From assembly GCA_934247125.1 (NCBI GenBank), contig CAKQIZ010000041.1:1-17446 (forward strand): DNA of 17,446 nucleotides. Direction: 5' to 3'. The notes below the pieces were generated by a model, which saw nothing but the letters and a program-made list of their open reading frames with translations, was not told the DNA's origin and did no database searches. Shown here one piece after another: positions 6,689 to 12,861 of the stretch. A program made the position numbers and the translations under genes. The first letter of the stretch is position 1. Each line of letters opens with the position of its first letter. Origin of the DNA: an uncultured Clostridia bacterium. Lineage in GTDB: Bacteria > Bacillota > Clostridia > Peptostreptococcales > Anaerovoracaceae.

Positions 6689-6717
6689 TTGAAATGTTGC
6701 CGTAAACAAAGTATAAT
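6689..6717 (+). promoter_or_regulatory. Sigma-A promoter for murA
   Basis: TTGAAA (6689-6694), an exact 17-base spacer and consensus TATAAT (6712-6717) make the best vegetative promoter in the window. The start point would be near 6724, so the murA leader is only about 25 bases. An ATGTGTAAA-type direct repeat copy abuts the -35. Confidence 0.85.
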
Positions 6718-6748
6718 ATTTTCATATATGAATTTATGGAGGAAAAAA

Positions 6749-8020
6749 GTGGCAAAATTCCTAGTTCAAAAAAGTGGTCCGCTGCAGGGAGAAGTGACCA
6801 TAAGCGGTGCGAAGAATGCTGTACTGCCGATAATGGCAGCGACACTTTTAACGGAAGAAAAATGTGTGATAAAAGATGTGCCTGCGCTTAGAGACGTTGA
6901 CGTCATGTGTCAGCTGCTTGAGAGCATGGGTGCTTCTGTGGATAAAAAGCTTGATCAGAATATAGTTGAAATAGAAGCCAGAGGGCAGATATCATATGAG
7001 GCGCCGTTCGATCTCGTCAAGATGATGCGGGCGTCTATTCTGGTACTCGGAGCTCTGCTTCTCAGGACCGGAAGAGCCGTGATACATCTGCCGGGAGGAT
7101 GTGCCATAGGGAAAAGGCCGGTGGAGCTCCATCTGAAAGGCCTCAAGGCTCTCGGAGCCAGGATAAATGAGGAACAGCTCAACCGCGGCATCGTTGACGC
7201 CAGCGCGGAAAAGCTGACAGGCAGCACTATATATCTGGACTTCCCGAGCGTAGGTGCGACAGAGGTGATCATGATGGCTGCAGCGCTGGCGGACGGGACA
7301 ACATTGATAGAAAACGCGGCGCAGGAACCTGAGATCGTAGATCTTGCCAATTTTCTCAACAAAATGGGGGCCAGGATAAAAGGAGCAGGTACTGATACCA
7401 TAAAGATCGACGGTGTCGATCATCTGAAAGGTGTATCACATCATGTGATTCCGGACAGGATAGAAGCCGGAACGTTTATGGTAGGCGCAGCTATGACGAG
7501 AGGCAATGTTCTTGTAAAGAATATAGTTCCGGATCATCTCAAGGCGGTGATCGCAAAGCTCAGGGAGTGCGGAGTATATATAGAGCAGACGGAGGAAGGT
7601 GTTCGTGTCAGAGGCGATATGGGAGAGCTCAACTCTACTGATATCAAGACTCTGCCGTACCCGGGATTCCCTACTGACATGCAGTCGCCGTTCATGGCTC
7701 TGCTGACGGTGGCGCAGGGGCCGAGCGTCGTGATAGAAACAGTTTTTGAGAACAGGTTCATGCACGTAGGCGAGTTCAACCGCATGGGAGCAAACATAAA
7801 GATCGACGGGAACTGCTCGATGATCCCCGGCGGCAAGACTCTCAAGGGAGCCCAGGTCGTGGCGACAGATCTCAGAGCAGGGGCGGCAGTAGTCCTGACA
7901 GGCCTTGTTGCAGAAGGAACGACGGAAGTCTCACAGATATATCACGTGGATCGCGGATACGAGAAGTTTGTGGAAAAGCTCAGAAGTCTCGGTGCGAACA
8001 TAATGAGAGTCGAGGACTGA
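6749..8020 (+). CDS. murA: UDP-N-acetylglucosamine 1-carboxyvinyltransferase
   Basis: Transfers enolpyruvate from phosphoenolpyruvate to UDP-GlcNAc, the first committed step of peptidoglycan synthesis, in the cytoplasm. The 423-residue protein shows the two-domain EPSP-synthase fold signatures. The catalytic loop LPGGCAIGKRPV has Cys118, equivalent to E. coli Cys115 and the target of fosfomycin, so the enzyme should be fosfomycin-sensitive. SGAKNA (19-24) supplies the Lys22/Asn23 pair that binds substrate. The start is the GTG at 6749, preceded six bases earlier by GGAGG (6738-6742). Upstream in-frame starts lie in or next to the promoter, and the ATG at 6728 has no ribosome binding site. It is a one-gene transcription unit ended by the hairpin at 8087. 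Confidence 0.97.
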   Translation: MAKFLVQKSGPLQGEVTISGAKNAVLPIMAATLLTEEKCVIKDVPALRDVDVMCQLLESMGASVDKKLDQNIVEIEARGQISYEAPFDLVKMMRASILVLGALLLRTGRAVIHLPGGCAIGKRPVELHLKGLKALGARINEEQLNRGIVDASAEKLTGSTIYLDFPSVGATEVIMMAAALADGTTLIENAAQEPEIVDLANFLNKMGARIKGAGTDTIKIDGVDHLKGVSHHVIPDRIEAGTFMVGAAMTRGNVLVKNIVPDHLKAVIAKLRECGVYIEQTEEGVRVRGDMGELNSTDIKTLPYPGFPTDMQSPFMALLTVAQGPSVVIETVFENRFMHVGEFNRMGANIKIDGNCSMIPGGKTLKGAQVVATDLRAGAAVVLTGLVAEGTTEVSQIYHVDRGYEKFVEKLRSLGANIMRVED

Positions 8021-8086
8021 GGCAGAGCTGTTTCGCAGATCCTGCACAGATATATGAAAAATATGAAATATAATGAACGTAACCGC

Positions 8087-8115
8087 CGGGCAGCACAGCT
8101 GCCCGGTATTTTAGA
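8087..8115 (+). terminator. Intrinsic terminator after murA
   Basis: CCGGGCAGC (8087-8095) and GCTGCCCGG (8099-8107) form a perfect 9-pair GC-rich stem with a 3-base ACA loop. It is followed by a T-rich stretch (TATTTTAG). Confidence 0.85.
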
Positions 8116-8179
8116 TGTATCAACATCAGCCTTTTTGCAGATAATAATGTCAAATGTAAATGACAGGAGGACATTTTAT

Positions 8180-8716
8180 ATGAAAGAACTCAAGGGCAGC
8201 AGGACGTATGACAATCTGATGACGGCTTTTGCGGGAGAGACCCAGGCGAGAACGAAATACGACATCTTTGCATCAAAAGCAAAAGAAGAAGGTTATCACC
8301 AGATAGGAAAGATCTTCAGGGAAACGGCAGATAATGAAAAAGAACATGCGGAAATATGGTTCAGACATCTCGCGGGTCCGGGCAATACAGCTGAAAACCT
8401 GATATCTGCAGCAGAAGGTGAGCATTATGAATGGAGCAGCATGTATGCTGATATGGCGAATACTGCACGCGAGGAGGGGTTTACTGAGATCGCAAAACAG
8501 ATGGAGCAGATCGCAGATATAGAAAAGCATCATGAGGATCGTTATAATAAGCTGCTGGAAAATATCAGGAACGGAGAGGTGTTCAGCCGCAGCGAGGACA
8601 GGATCTGGATATGCGGCAACTGCGGACATCAGGTGTCGGCCGCGAAAGCGCCTGAGATATGTCCGGTGTGTCATCACCAGCAGGGATATTTCAGCATAAA
8701 GGCAGAGAATTACTAG
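8180..8716 (+). CDS. Rubrerythrin
   Basis: A 178-residue non-haem diiron protein that reduces hydrogen peroxide in anaerobes, receiving electrons through its own rubredoxin-like site. The N-terminal four-helix ferritin-like domain has the expected carboxylate and histidine ligands: Glu20 in FAGETQAR, Glu53 and His56 in DNEKEHAE, Glu81/Glu84 in AEGEHYEW, and Glu115/His118 in ADIEKHHED. The C-terminal domain binds iron through Cys145 and Cys148 (CGNCGH) and Cys161 and Cys164 (CPVCHH). I choose the ATG at 8180 because AGGAGG lies at 8165-8170 and the rubrerythrin fold begins at once (LKGSRTYDNLM); the open frame continues upstream through the murA terminator, which argues against an earlier start. 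I see no clearly matched promoter or PerR box. No terminator with a U tract follows. Confidence 0.96.
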   Translation: MKELKGSRTYDNLMTAFAGETQARTKYDIFASKAKEEGYHQIGKIFRETADNEKEHAEIWFRHLAGPGNTAENLISAAEGEHYEWSSMYADMANTAREEGFTEIAKQMEQIADIEKHHEDRYNKLLENIRNGEVFSRSEDRIWICGNCGHQVSAAKAPEICPVCHHQQGYFSIKAENY

Positions 8717-8771
8717 GATATGGAGTCCAACATGGCTGTATGGAGCATGTAAAGGCTGCGGAACGTAAAAT

Positions 8772-8818
8772 ACTGCAGGGTCTTCATGAGGGTCCTGTAA
8801 GAATGAGAACTGCAGGAC
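8772..8818 (+). other. Alternative-pairing repeats downstream of rubrerythrin
   Basis: ACTGCAGG occurs twice (8772-8779 and 8809-8816) around a single complementary segment (CCTGTA within 8792-8799). The second copy pairs better: GTCCTGTA with TGCAGGAC (8811-8818), 8 pairs with one G-U. The first can compete with 6 pairs. This sits in the 283-base rubrerythrin-feoA gap. No U tract follows either hairpin. Confidence 0.4.
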
Positions 8819-8857
8819 TTTGCAAAATCAATTGTAAAAAAGCACAAAACAAGTCCG

Positions 8858-8897
8858 GAATCATGGCGAAACATATAAGTTCAGAATTATGGCGAAA
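8858..8897 (+). repeat. Two direct 14-base repeats upstream of the feoA promoter
   Basis: GAATCATGGCGAAA (8858-8871) and GAATTATGGCGAAA (8884-8897) differ at one base and are spaced 26 bases start to start. The second copy ends five bases before the feoA -35 hexamer, so they could be binding sites for an upstream regulator. Confidence 0.6.
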
Positions 8898-8902
8898 AGT
8901 TG

Positions 8903-8931
8903 TTGACAAAATGTCGCACAAGTGGTAAGTT
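8903..8931 (+). promoter_or_regulatory. Promoter for feoA
   Basis: A perfect -35 TTGACA (8903-8908) is followed after 17 bases by TAAGTT (8926-8931), a poor -10 that is helped by a TG one base upstream. Transcription would begin near 8938, just before the operator-like motif at 8944-8968. Confidence 0.6.
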
Positions 8932-8943
8932 ATAGCTAACAAA

Positions 8944-8968
8944 GTTAGGTCTTATTAACCGACTTAGT
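8944..8968 (+). promoter_or_regulatory. Operator-like motif, copy 1 (feoA)
   Basis: This 25-base segment matches the one before feoB (9250-9274) at 20 of 25 positions, with GTTAG, TCT, TTAAC and TTAGT at the same offsets. Its core has GTTA and TAAC arms separated by 8 bases, and an overlapping CTAAC-AAA-GTTAG inverted repeat (8936-8948). The TTAG/CTAA-type arms resemble sites of DtxR-family metalloregulators. That assignment is inference. Confidence 0.6.
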
Positions 8969-8999
8969 AAACTGATCAGACAGATAAAAGGAGCTTGCC

Positions 9000-9218
9000 A
9001 TGAATTTAAATGACGCTGCTGCTGGCAGAAATTATATTGTTGAAGACATCCGGACAGATGACGAAGAACTGAAATCATTCCTTTTTTCACTCGGCTGCTA
9101 CAGCGGAGAACCGATCACGGTCATCGCACACCTCAAGGGAGGCTGCACAGTATCGATAAAAGATGGAAGATACAATATAGATAAAGGAATAGCCAGTGCC
9201 GTTTTGGTTAAAGAATAG
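9000..9218 (+). CDS. feoA: Ferrous iron transport protein A
   Basis: A 72-residue cytoplasmic protein with the small SH3-like beta-barrel fold of FeoA, which assists the FeoB transporter. Visible family features are a central SLGCYSGEPITVIAHLKGGCTVSIKDGRYNI segment, with the Gly-rich turn followed by alternating beta strands, and the closing IDKGIASAVLV strand. AAAGGAG (8987-8993) precedes the ATG at 9000 by six bases. The gene is driven by the promoter at 8903, with an iron-responsive-looking operator over the start of the transcript. Its stop codon lies inside the 5' arm of a strong terminator, so most transcripts should end before feoB. Confidence 0.9.
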   Translation: MNLNDAAAGRNYIVEDIRTDDEELKSFLFSLGCYSGEPITVIAHLKGGCTVSIKDGRYNIDKGIASAVLVKE

Positions 9219-9239
9219 TGATTTGGATCACTATTTTTT
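9214..9239 (+). terminator. Intrinsic terminator overlapping the feoA stop codon
   Basis: AATAGTGAT (9214-9222) and ATCACTATT (9227-9235) make a 9-pair stem with a TTGG loop. The last two pairs lead into a run of six T residues (9234-9239). The feoA stop TAG (9216-9218) is within the 5' arm, so ribosomes ending feoA could affect hairpin formation. Confidence 0.85.
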
Positions 9240-9249
9240 ATGAGAGTTA

Positions 9250-9274
9250 GTTAGCTCTGGTTAACTGAGTTAGT
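9250..9274 (+). promoter_or_regulatory. Operator-like motif, copy 2 (feoB)
   Basis: The second copy of the 25-base motif ends one base before the feoB -35. It has the same GTTA, 8-base gap, TAAC core and trailing TTAGT as copy 1. An extra GTTAG half-site (9246-9250) abuts it upstream. Confidence 0.6.
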
Positions 9275-9275
9275 G

Positions 9276-9305
9276 TTGATTAAATTACAATGAAATTACT
9301 ATAAT
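9276..9305 (+). promoter_or_regulatory. Promoter for feoB
   Basis: TTGATT (9276-9281), an 18-base spacer and consensus TATAAT (9300-9305) indicate that feoB has its own promoter downstream of the feoA terminator. The predicted leader is very short, about 15 bases, and is largely the ribosome binding site AGGAGG (9315-9320). Confidence 0.75.
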
Positions 9306-9326
9306 TCAAAAAACAGGAGGGAATTT

Positions 9327-11345
9327 ATGAGAATTGCTTTTGCCGGCAATCCGAACAGTGGTAAAACGACAATGTACAATGCCCTGACAGGAGAAAATGA
9401 ACGTGTTGGTAACTGGGCCGGAGTTACCATCGGAAAGAAGGAAAGTCCTATCAAAAAGGAATTTTACGATTTTCAGGAGGAACTCATCGCAGTAGATCTT
9501 CCGGGCGCATATTCGATGTCACCGTTCACACCGGAAGAAGGTATCACAAGCGGATATGTAAGAGATGAGAACCCAGATGCGATAATCAACATCGTAGATG
9601 CTACAAATCTGAGCCGAAGCCTGTTCTTCACCACACAGCTTCTCGAACTTGGGATCCCGGTTATCGTTGCGCTCAATAAGAGTGATATCAATGAAAAGCA
9701 GAATACAAGGATCGATATAGAGCTTCTTTCGAAGAAACTGAACTGTCCTGTAATCAAGACAGTTTCGACATCAGCTGAAAAGACCGGACTTAAAGAAGCG
9801 GTAGACGCAGCTGTAGAGCTTTGCGGCAATGGCCAGAAAGCACCTTATCTGCAGGCTGACATAGATCTGCATAACAAGGAAGCAGTAGAAAGAGAAGACA
9901 GAAAGCGTTTTGAGTTCGTAAACAAGATCGTAAAAGAAGTCGAGACTCGTGAAGTACATACTAATGAAAAGAACTCACAGGATAAGATCGACGCTGTAGT
10001 TACGAACAAAGTAGCAGGTATCATCATATTCGCGGCAGTTATGTACGCAGTGTTCTGGATCTCACAGTCAGCGCTGGGACCTGTCATCGCAGACTGGATC
10101 GTAGGCTGGATCGAAACATTCCAGGAATACGTAGCGGGACTGCTCGAAAGCAGCTCGCCGCTGCTCCAGGCTATACTGGCTGACGGTATCATCGGAGGCG
10201 TAGGCGCCGTAGTAGGCTTCCTGCCGCTGGTAATGGTAATGTACTTCCTGATCGCACTTCTGGAAGACTGCGGTTACATGGCGCGTGTCAGCGTCGTAAT
10301 GGACCCGATCTTCAAGAGAGTAGGTCTTTCCGGCAAATCCATCATACCGATCATCATCGGTACAGGATGCGGGATCCCGGGAATCATGGCAAGCCGTACT
10401 ATCCGTGACGACAGAGAGAGAAGAGCGACAGCGATGCTGACTACGTTCATCCCTTGCGGAGCAAAGATCCCTGTTATCGCACTGTTTGCAGGGGCGTTCT
10501 TCGCAGGAGCGTCATGGGTCGCACCGATCATGTACTTCGTAGGTATACTGCTCATCTTCCTGGGCGCACTGCTCATCAAGGCGGTCACAGGGTATAAGTA
10601 CAGAAAATCATTCTTCATCATGGAGCTTCCTGCGTACAAGATCCCCAGCCTTAAGAGAGCCTGCTTCTCGATGCTGGAACGTGCAAAAGCTTACATAATC
10701 AAGGCAGCAACTATCATCCTGGTCTGCAACTGTGTAGTTCAGCTCATGCAGACATTCAACTGGCAATTCCAGGTAGTGGAAGAAGGTGCAGCAGATACAT
10801 CGATACTCGCATCGATCGCAACACCTTTCGCAGTACTCCTCATTCCGCTCGGATTCGGAGTATGGCAGCTGGCAGCAGCAGCGATCACAGGATTTATCGC
10901 AAAGGAAAACGTTGTAGGTACACTGGCTGTAGTTTACTCACTGACCAGATTCATCGACACTGATGAACTCGCTATGACAGGCGGCGCAAACGAAGTCGCT
11001 CTCACTATGGGGCTTACTACAGTTTCAGCACTGGCTTATCTGATGTTCAACCTTTATACACCTCCTTGCTTCGCAGCGATCGGTGCTATGAACTCAGAAA
11101 TGAAGAGCGCAAAATGGCTGTGGAGTGCGATCGGATTACAGCTTGCAACAGGATATACCGTAGCATTCCTGGTATATCAGTTTGGAACATTATTCACAAC
11201 AGGAGCTCTCGGAGAAGCATTCATCCCTGGCTTTATCGCAATTCTGTGTATGGCAGCTGTCATAGTTGTGATCGCACGCAGGGCAAGACAGAACTTCGAC
11301 AGAGAGTACTCCTTACATGCTAAGGGAACGGGGGCGTCAGCATAA
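9327..11345 (+). CDS. feoB: Ferrous iron transporter FeoB
   Basis: A 672-residue GTP-dependent ferrous iron importer in the cytoplasmic membrane. The N-terminal G domain is complete: G1 GNPNSGKTT (7-15), G3 DLPG (57-60), G4 NKSD (117-120) and G5 STSA (147-150). A helical linker of about residues 155-225, rich in charge, leads to the membrane domain from about residue 228. Two Gate motifs are visible, including GTGCGIPGIMASRTIRDDRERRATAML with the conserved Gly-Cys-Gly and, in the same segment, FIPCGAKIPVIALFAG. E. coli FeoB is about 100 residues longer. AGGAGG lies six bases before the ATG. The stop overlaps the next gene's start by one base. Isoleucine is mostly ATC here, whereas most neighbours favour ATA, which suggests selection for high expression. 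Confidence 0.97.
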   Translation: MRIAFAGNPNSGKTTMYNALTGENERVGNWAGVTIGKKESPIKKEFYDFQEELIAVDLPGAYSMSPFTPEEGITSGYVRDENPDAIINIVDATNLSRSLFFTTQLLELGIPVIVALNKSDINEKQNTRIDIELLSKKLNCPVIKTVSTSAEKTGLKEAVDAAVELCGNGQKAPYLQADIDLHNKEAVEREDRKRFEFVNKIVKEVETREVHTNEKNSQDKIDAVVTNKVAGIIIFAAVMYAVFWISQSALGPVIADWIVGWIETFQEYVAGLLESSSPLLQAILADGIIGGVGAVVGFLPLVMVMYFLIALLEDCGYMARVSVVMDPIFKRVGLSGKSIIPIIIGTGCGIPGIMASRTIRDDRERRATAMLTTFIPCGAKIPVIALFAGAFFAGASWVAPIMYFVGILLIFLGALLIKAVTGYKYRKSFFIMELPAYKIPSLKRACFSMLERAKAYIIKAATIILVCNCVVQLMQTFNWQFQVVEEGAADTSILASIATPFAVLLIPLGFGVWQLAAAAITGFIAKENVVGTLAVVYSLTRFIDTDELAMTGGANEVALTMGLTTVSALAYLMFNLYTPPCFAAIGAMNSEMKSAKWLWSAIGLQLATGYTVAFLVYQFGTLFTTGALGEAFIPGFIAILCMAAVIVVIARRARQNFDREYSLHAKGTGASA

Positions 11346-11527
11346 TGACAAATATTATCGTCGGATTGATAATCTTGATTATTGTAGGTGCAGCAGTAGC
11401 ATATCTGGTAAGAGCAAAGAGAAAAGGCGTGAAATGCGTCGGCTGTCCGGATGCAGGATGCTGTTCTTCCTCAAAGAAGAAAGAGGAAACATCAGGCTGT
11501 GGCTGTGGGTGCCGCGGCGGTAAGTAG
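11345..11527 (+). CDS. FeoB-associated Cys-rich membrane peptide
   Basis: A 60-residue protein with one membrane span at residues 3-22 (NIIVGLIILIIVGAAVAYLV), a basic patch RAKRKGVK, and a cytoplasmic tail with seven cysteines (31, 34, 39, 40, 52, 54, 56) in CVGCPDAGCC and GCGCGC. This layout is that of the FeoB-associated Cys-rich family, found right after feoB in many Firmicutes and thought to take the place of FeoC or to handle iron emerging from FeoB. Its ATG shares a base with the feoB stop (TAATG), so translation is coupled. It is the last gene of the unit, before a bidirectional terminator. The identity is strong from context and composition; the biochemical role in the family is unproven. 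Confidence 0.9.
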   Translation: MTNIIVGLIILIIVGAAVAYLVRAKRKGVKCVGCPDAGCCSSSKKKEETSGCGCGCRGGK

Positions 11528-11562
11528 GAACTATTGCTAAATGAACTAAATGACACGTAAAT

Positions 11563-11609
11563 AAATGCTATGTGAGAAGCAGTCAAGTGCAGATCACATA
11601 GCATTTTTT
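11563..11609. terminator. Bidirectional terminator between feoB operon and spoIID
   Basis: AAATGCTATGTGA (11563-11575) and TCACATAGCATTT (11594-11606) are a perfect 13-pair stem with an 18-base loop. A T run continues to 11609 on the plus strand. On the minus strand the stem is followed by TTTATTTAC, so it can also end spoIID transcription. Confidence 0.9.
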
Positions 11610-11614
11610 CTGTA

Positions 11615-12697
11615 TCAGAATACCTGAGTACCGCTGTAATAATGTGAAAGGATCTCTTTGTAGTCGTATCCGTTTTCAGCCATGCCGTCTGCGCCGTACT
11701 GACTCATGCCGACTCCATGGCCGGAACCGTTCGAAGTGAATGTGACGGTGTTTCCAGATATGTCCACTGTGAAGTTGGCCGATGGCAGATCGAGTGCTTC
11801 TCTGACCTCGCGGCCGGTAAGCATGCCGCTGCCGATCTGCATCGATGAGACACGGTTGCCGCTGCTCCTGTCCAGTATCTTGATGCTGCCGGCAGTTATA
11901 CTGCCGAAATCGGTGCCGGGATAGCAGCGCTTTACTGCGGCTGCAAGCTCAGTCACTGTAAAGGCGTGCTTTTCTTCTCTGTGAGAGGCTTTTTCTTCGT
12001 AAGGACTGTCTACGCTTGTCAGATACGGGACAGCTGTCGCGAAAACGTCTTCGGAGTTTTCTGTCTTGCCGCCGCTCGATGAATGGAAAAGCGCCTGTTC
12101 GACGAGTTCACCGTTGTAATAGAGCAGCTGGCCTTTAGTTTCGTCAGCAGCGCGGCAGATCTTTTCCCAGTCATCCTTCATCCAGTCGCTGCCCTTTAGA
12201 TCTTCAAGCTCCGAGGGACTGCGGTACACCTGGCAGTGCGTGGAGTCGCACAGCGGTGCAGCCGGGTGTGCCTGCGGATTGCCTTCCGAAGCTGCTCTGA
12301 GGACCCGGGCGAGCGAATAAGTACGGGCAGCGACAGCCTGCGCTTTGAGCGCCTCTATATGAAATGTCGAAGGCATCTCACCGGAAACCACGCCCTTTAC
12401 ATAATCTTCAAAAGCGATGGTCTCAGCAGCTCCTGATGCGGTTCGGTATATCGTGATTTCGGAAGGCACTTCCTTTAGCTCGAACCCGGCTTCCGGCAGA
12501 AGCACCTTTTCCTTTTCGGGCTTTTCCGGTGTGAACCTCACGACTGCCCACGGCAGAACGATCATCAGGAGACATACTGCAGCTGTTATGATCAGGGCAG
12601 GGCGAACGAACGGCAGCCTTAAAAAGCTCGCGAGCATATCGAAAATGACTTTTAGATCTTCTGGTCTTTTACGGCGATGTCTGAATTTTTGTCTCAT
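11615..12697 (-). CDS. spoIID: Stage II sporulation protein D (peptidoglycan lytic transglycosylase)
   Basis: A 360-residue membrane-anchored glycan hydrolase of the engulfment DMP machinery, made in the mother cell. Residues 1-32 are basic and cytoplasmic, 33-54 form the membrane span, and the catalytic domain follows outside. The SGEMPSTFH motif supplies the expected catalytic acid (Glu107) and is followed by HIEALKAQAVAARTYSL, diagnostic of SpoIID/LytB. CDSTHCQVY gives Cys150, His154 and Cys155, matching the zinc-binding group known from Clostridioides difficile SpoIID. The C-terminal GSGHGVGMSQYGADGMA motif is also a family hallmark. AGGAG eight bases before the ATG at 12697 fixes the start. 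It is a single-gene unit with a candidate sigma-E promoter upstream and a terminator shared with the feo operon. Confidence 0.96.
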   Translation of the reverse strand: MRQKFRHRRKRPEDLKVIFDMLASFLRLPFVRPALIITAAVCLLMIVLPWAVVRFTPEKPEKEKVLLPEAGFELKEVPSEITIYRTASGAAETIAFEDYVKGVVSGEMPSTFHIEALKAQAVAARTYSLARVLRAASEGNPQAHPAAPLCDSTHCQVYRSPSELEDLKGSDWMKDDWEKICRAADETKGQLLYYNGELVEQALFHSSSGGKTENSEDVFATAVPYLTSVDSPYEEKASHREEKHAFTVTELAAAVKRCYPGTDFGSITAGSIKILDRSSGNRVSSMQIGSGMLTGREVREALDLPSANFTVDISGNTVTFTSNGSGHGVGMSQYGADGMAENGYDYKEILSHYYSGTQVF

Positions 12698-12727
12698 TGT
12701 ACAAACTCCTAAAAATTTATTTGTACA

Positions 12728-12756
12728 AGTTTATGATAAAACTTCGAAACTATGAC
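12728..12756 (-). promoter_or_regulatory. Candidate sigma-E promoter for spoIID
   Basis: On the minus strand, GTCATAGT (12749-12756), a 13-base spacer and CATAAACT (12728-12735) match the B. subtilis sigma-E consensus halves at 7 of 8 and 6 of 8. Transcription would start near 12720, about 23 bases before the ATG. B. subtilis spoIID is a sigma-E gene. Confidence 0.6.
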
Positions 12757-12772
12757 CATGATAGTGTATAAT
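12743..12772 (+). promoter_or_regulatory. Sigma-A promoter for the oxidoreductase gene
   Basis: A consensus TATAAT (12767-12772) follows TTCGAA (12743-12748) after an 18-base spacer; the -35 is weak. The promoter overlaps the candidate sigma-E elements of the divergent spoIID gene. It leaves a leader of about 83 bases. Confidence 0.55.
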
Positions 12773-12861
12773 AAATGGCAGACTGATGAAAACCGGCAGG
12801 TCGTGCGAGGTGTAAATGATGCTGCTGATGCCGTGCCGGAAGTTATAAATGAGGTGACAGA

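Noticed and set aside
8740..8928. A possible 62-residue protein (MEHVKAAERKIL...) between rubrerythrin and feoA
   Set aside because: There is no ribosome binding site at usable distance, no recognisable family, and the feoA promoter lies inside its last codons. The frame continues from within rubrerythrin, as expected for a chance reading. It cannot be excluded fully.
8717..9320. A classical Fur box upstream of feoA or feoB
   Set aside because: I find no convincing match to the GATAATGATAATCATTATC-type palindrome. The GTTAG/TTAAC motif is a better candidate for iron control.
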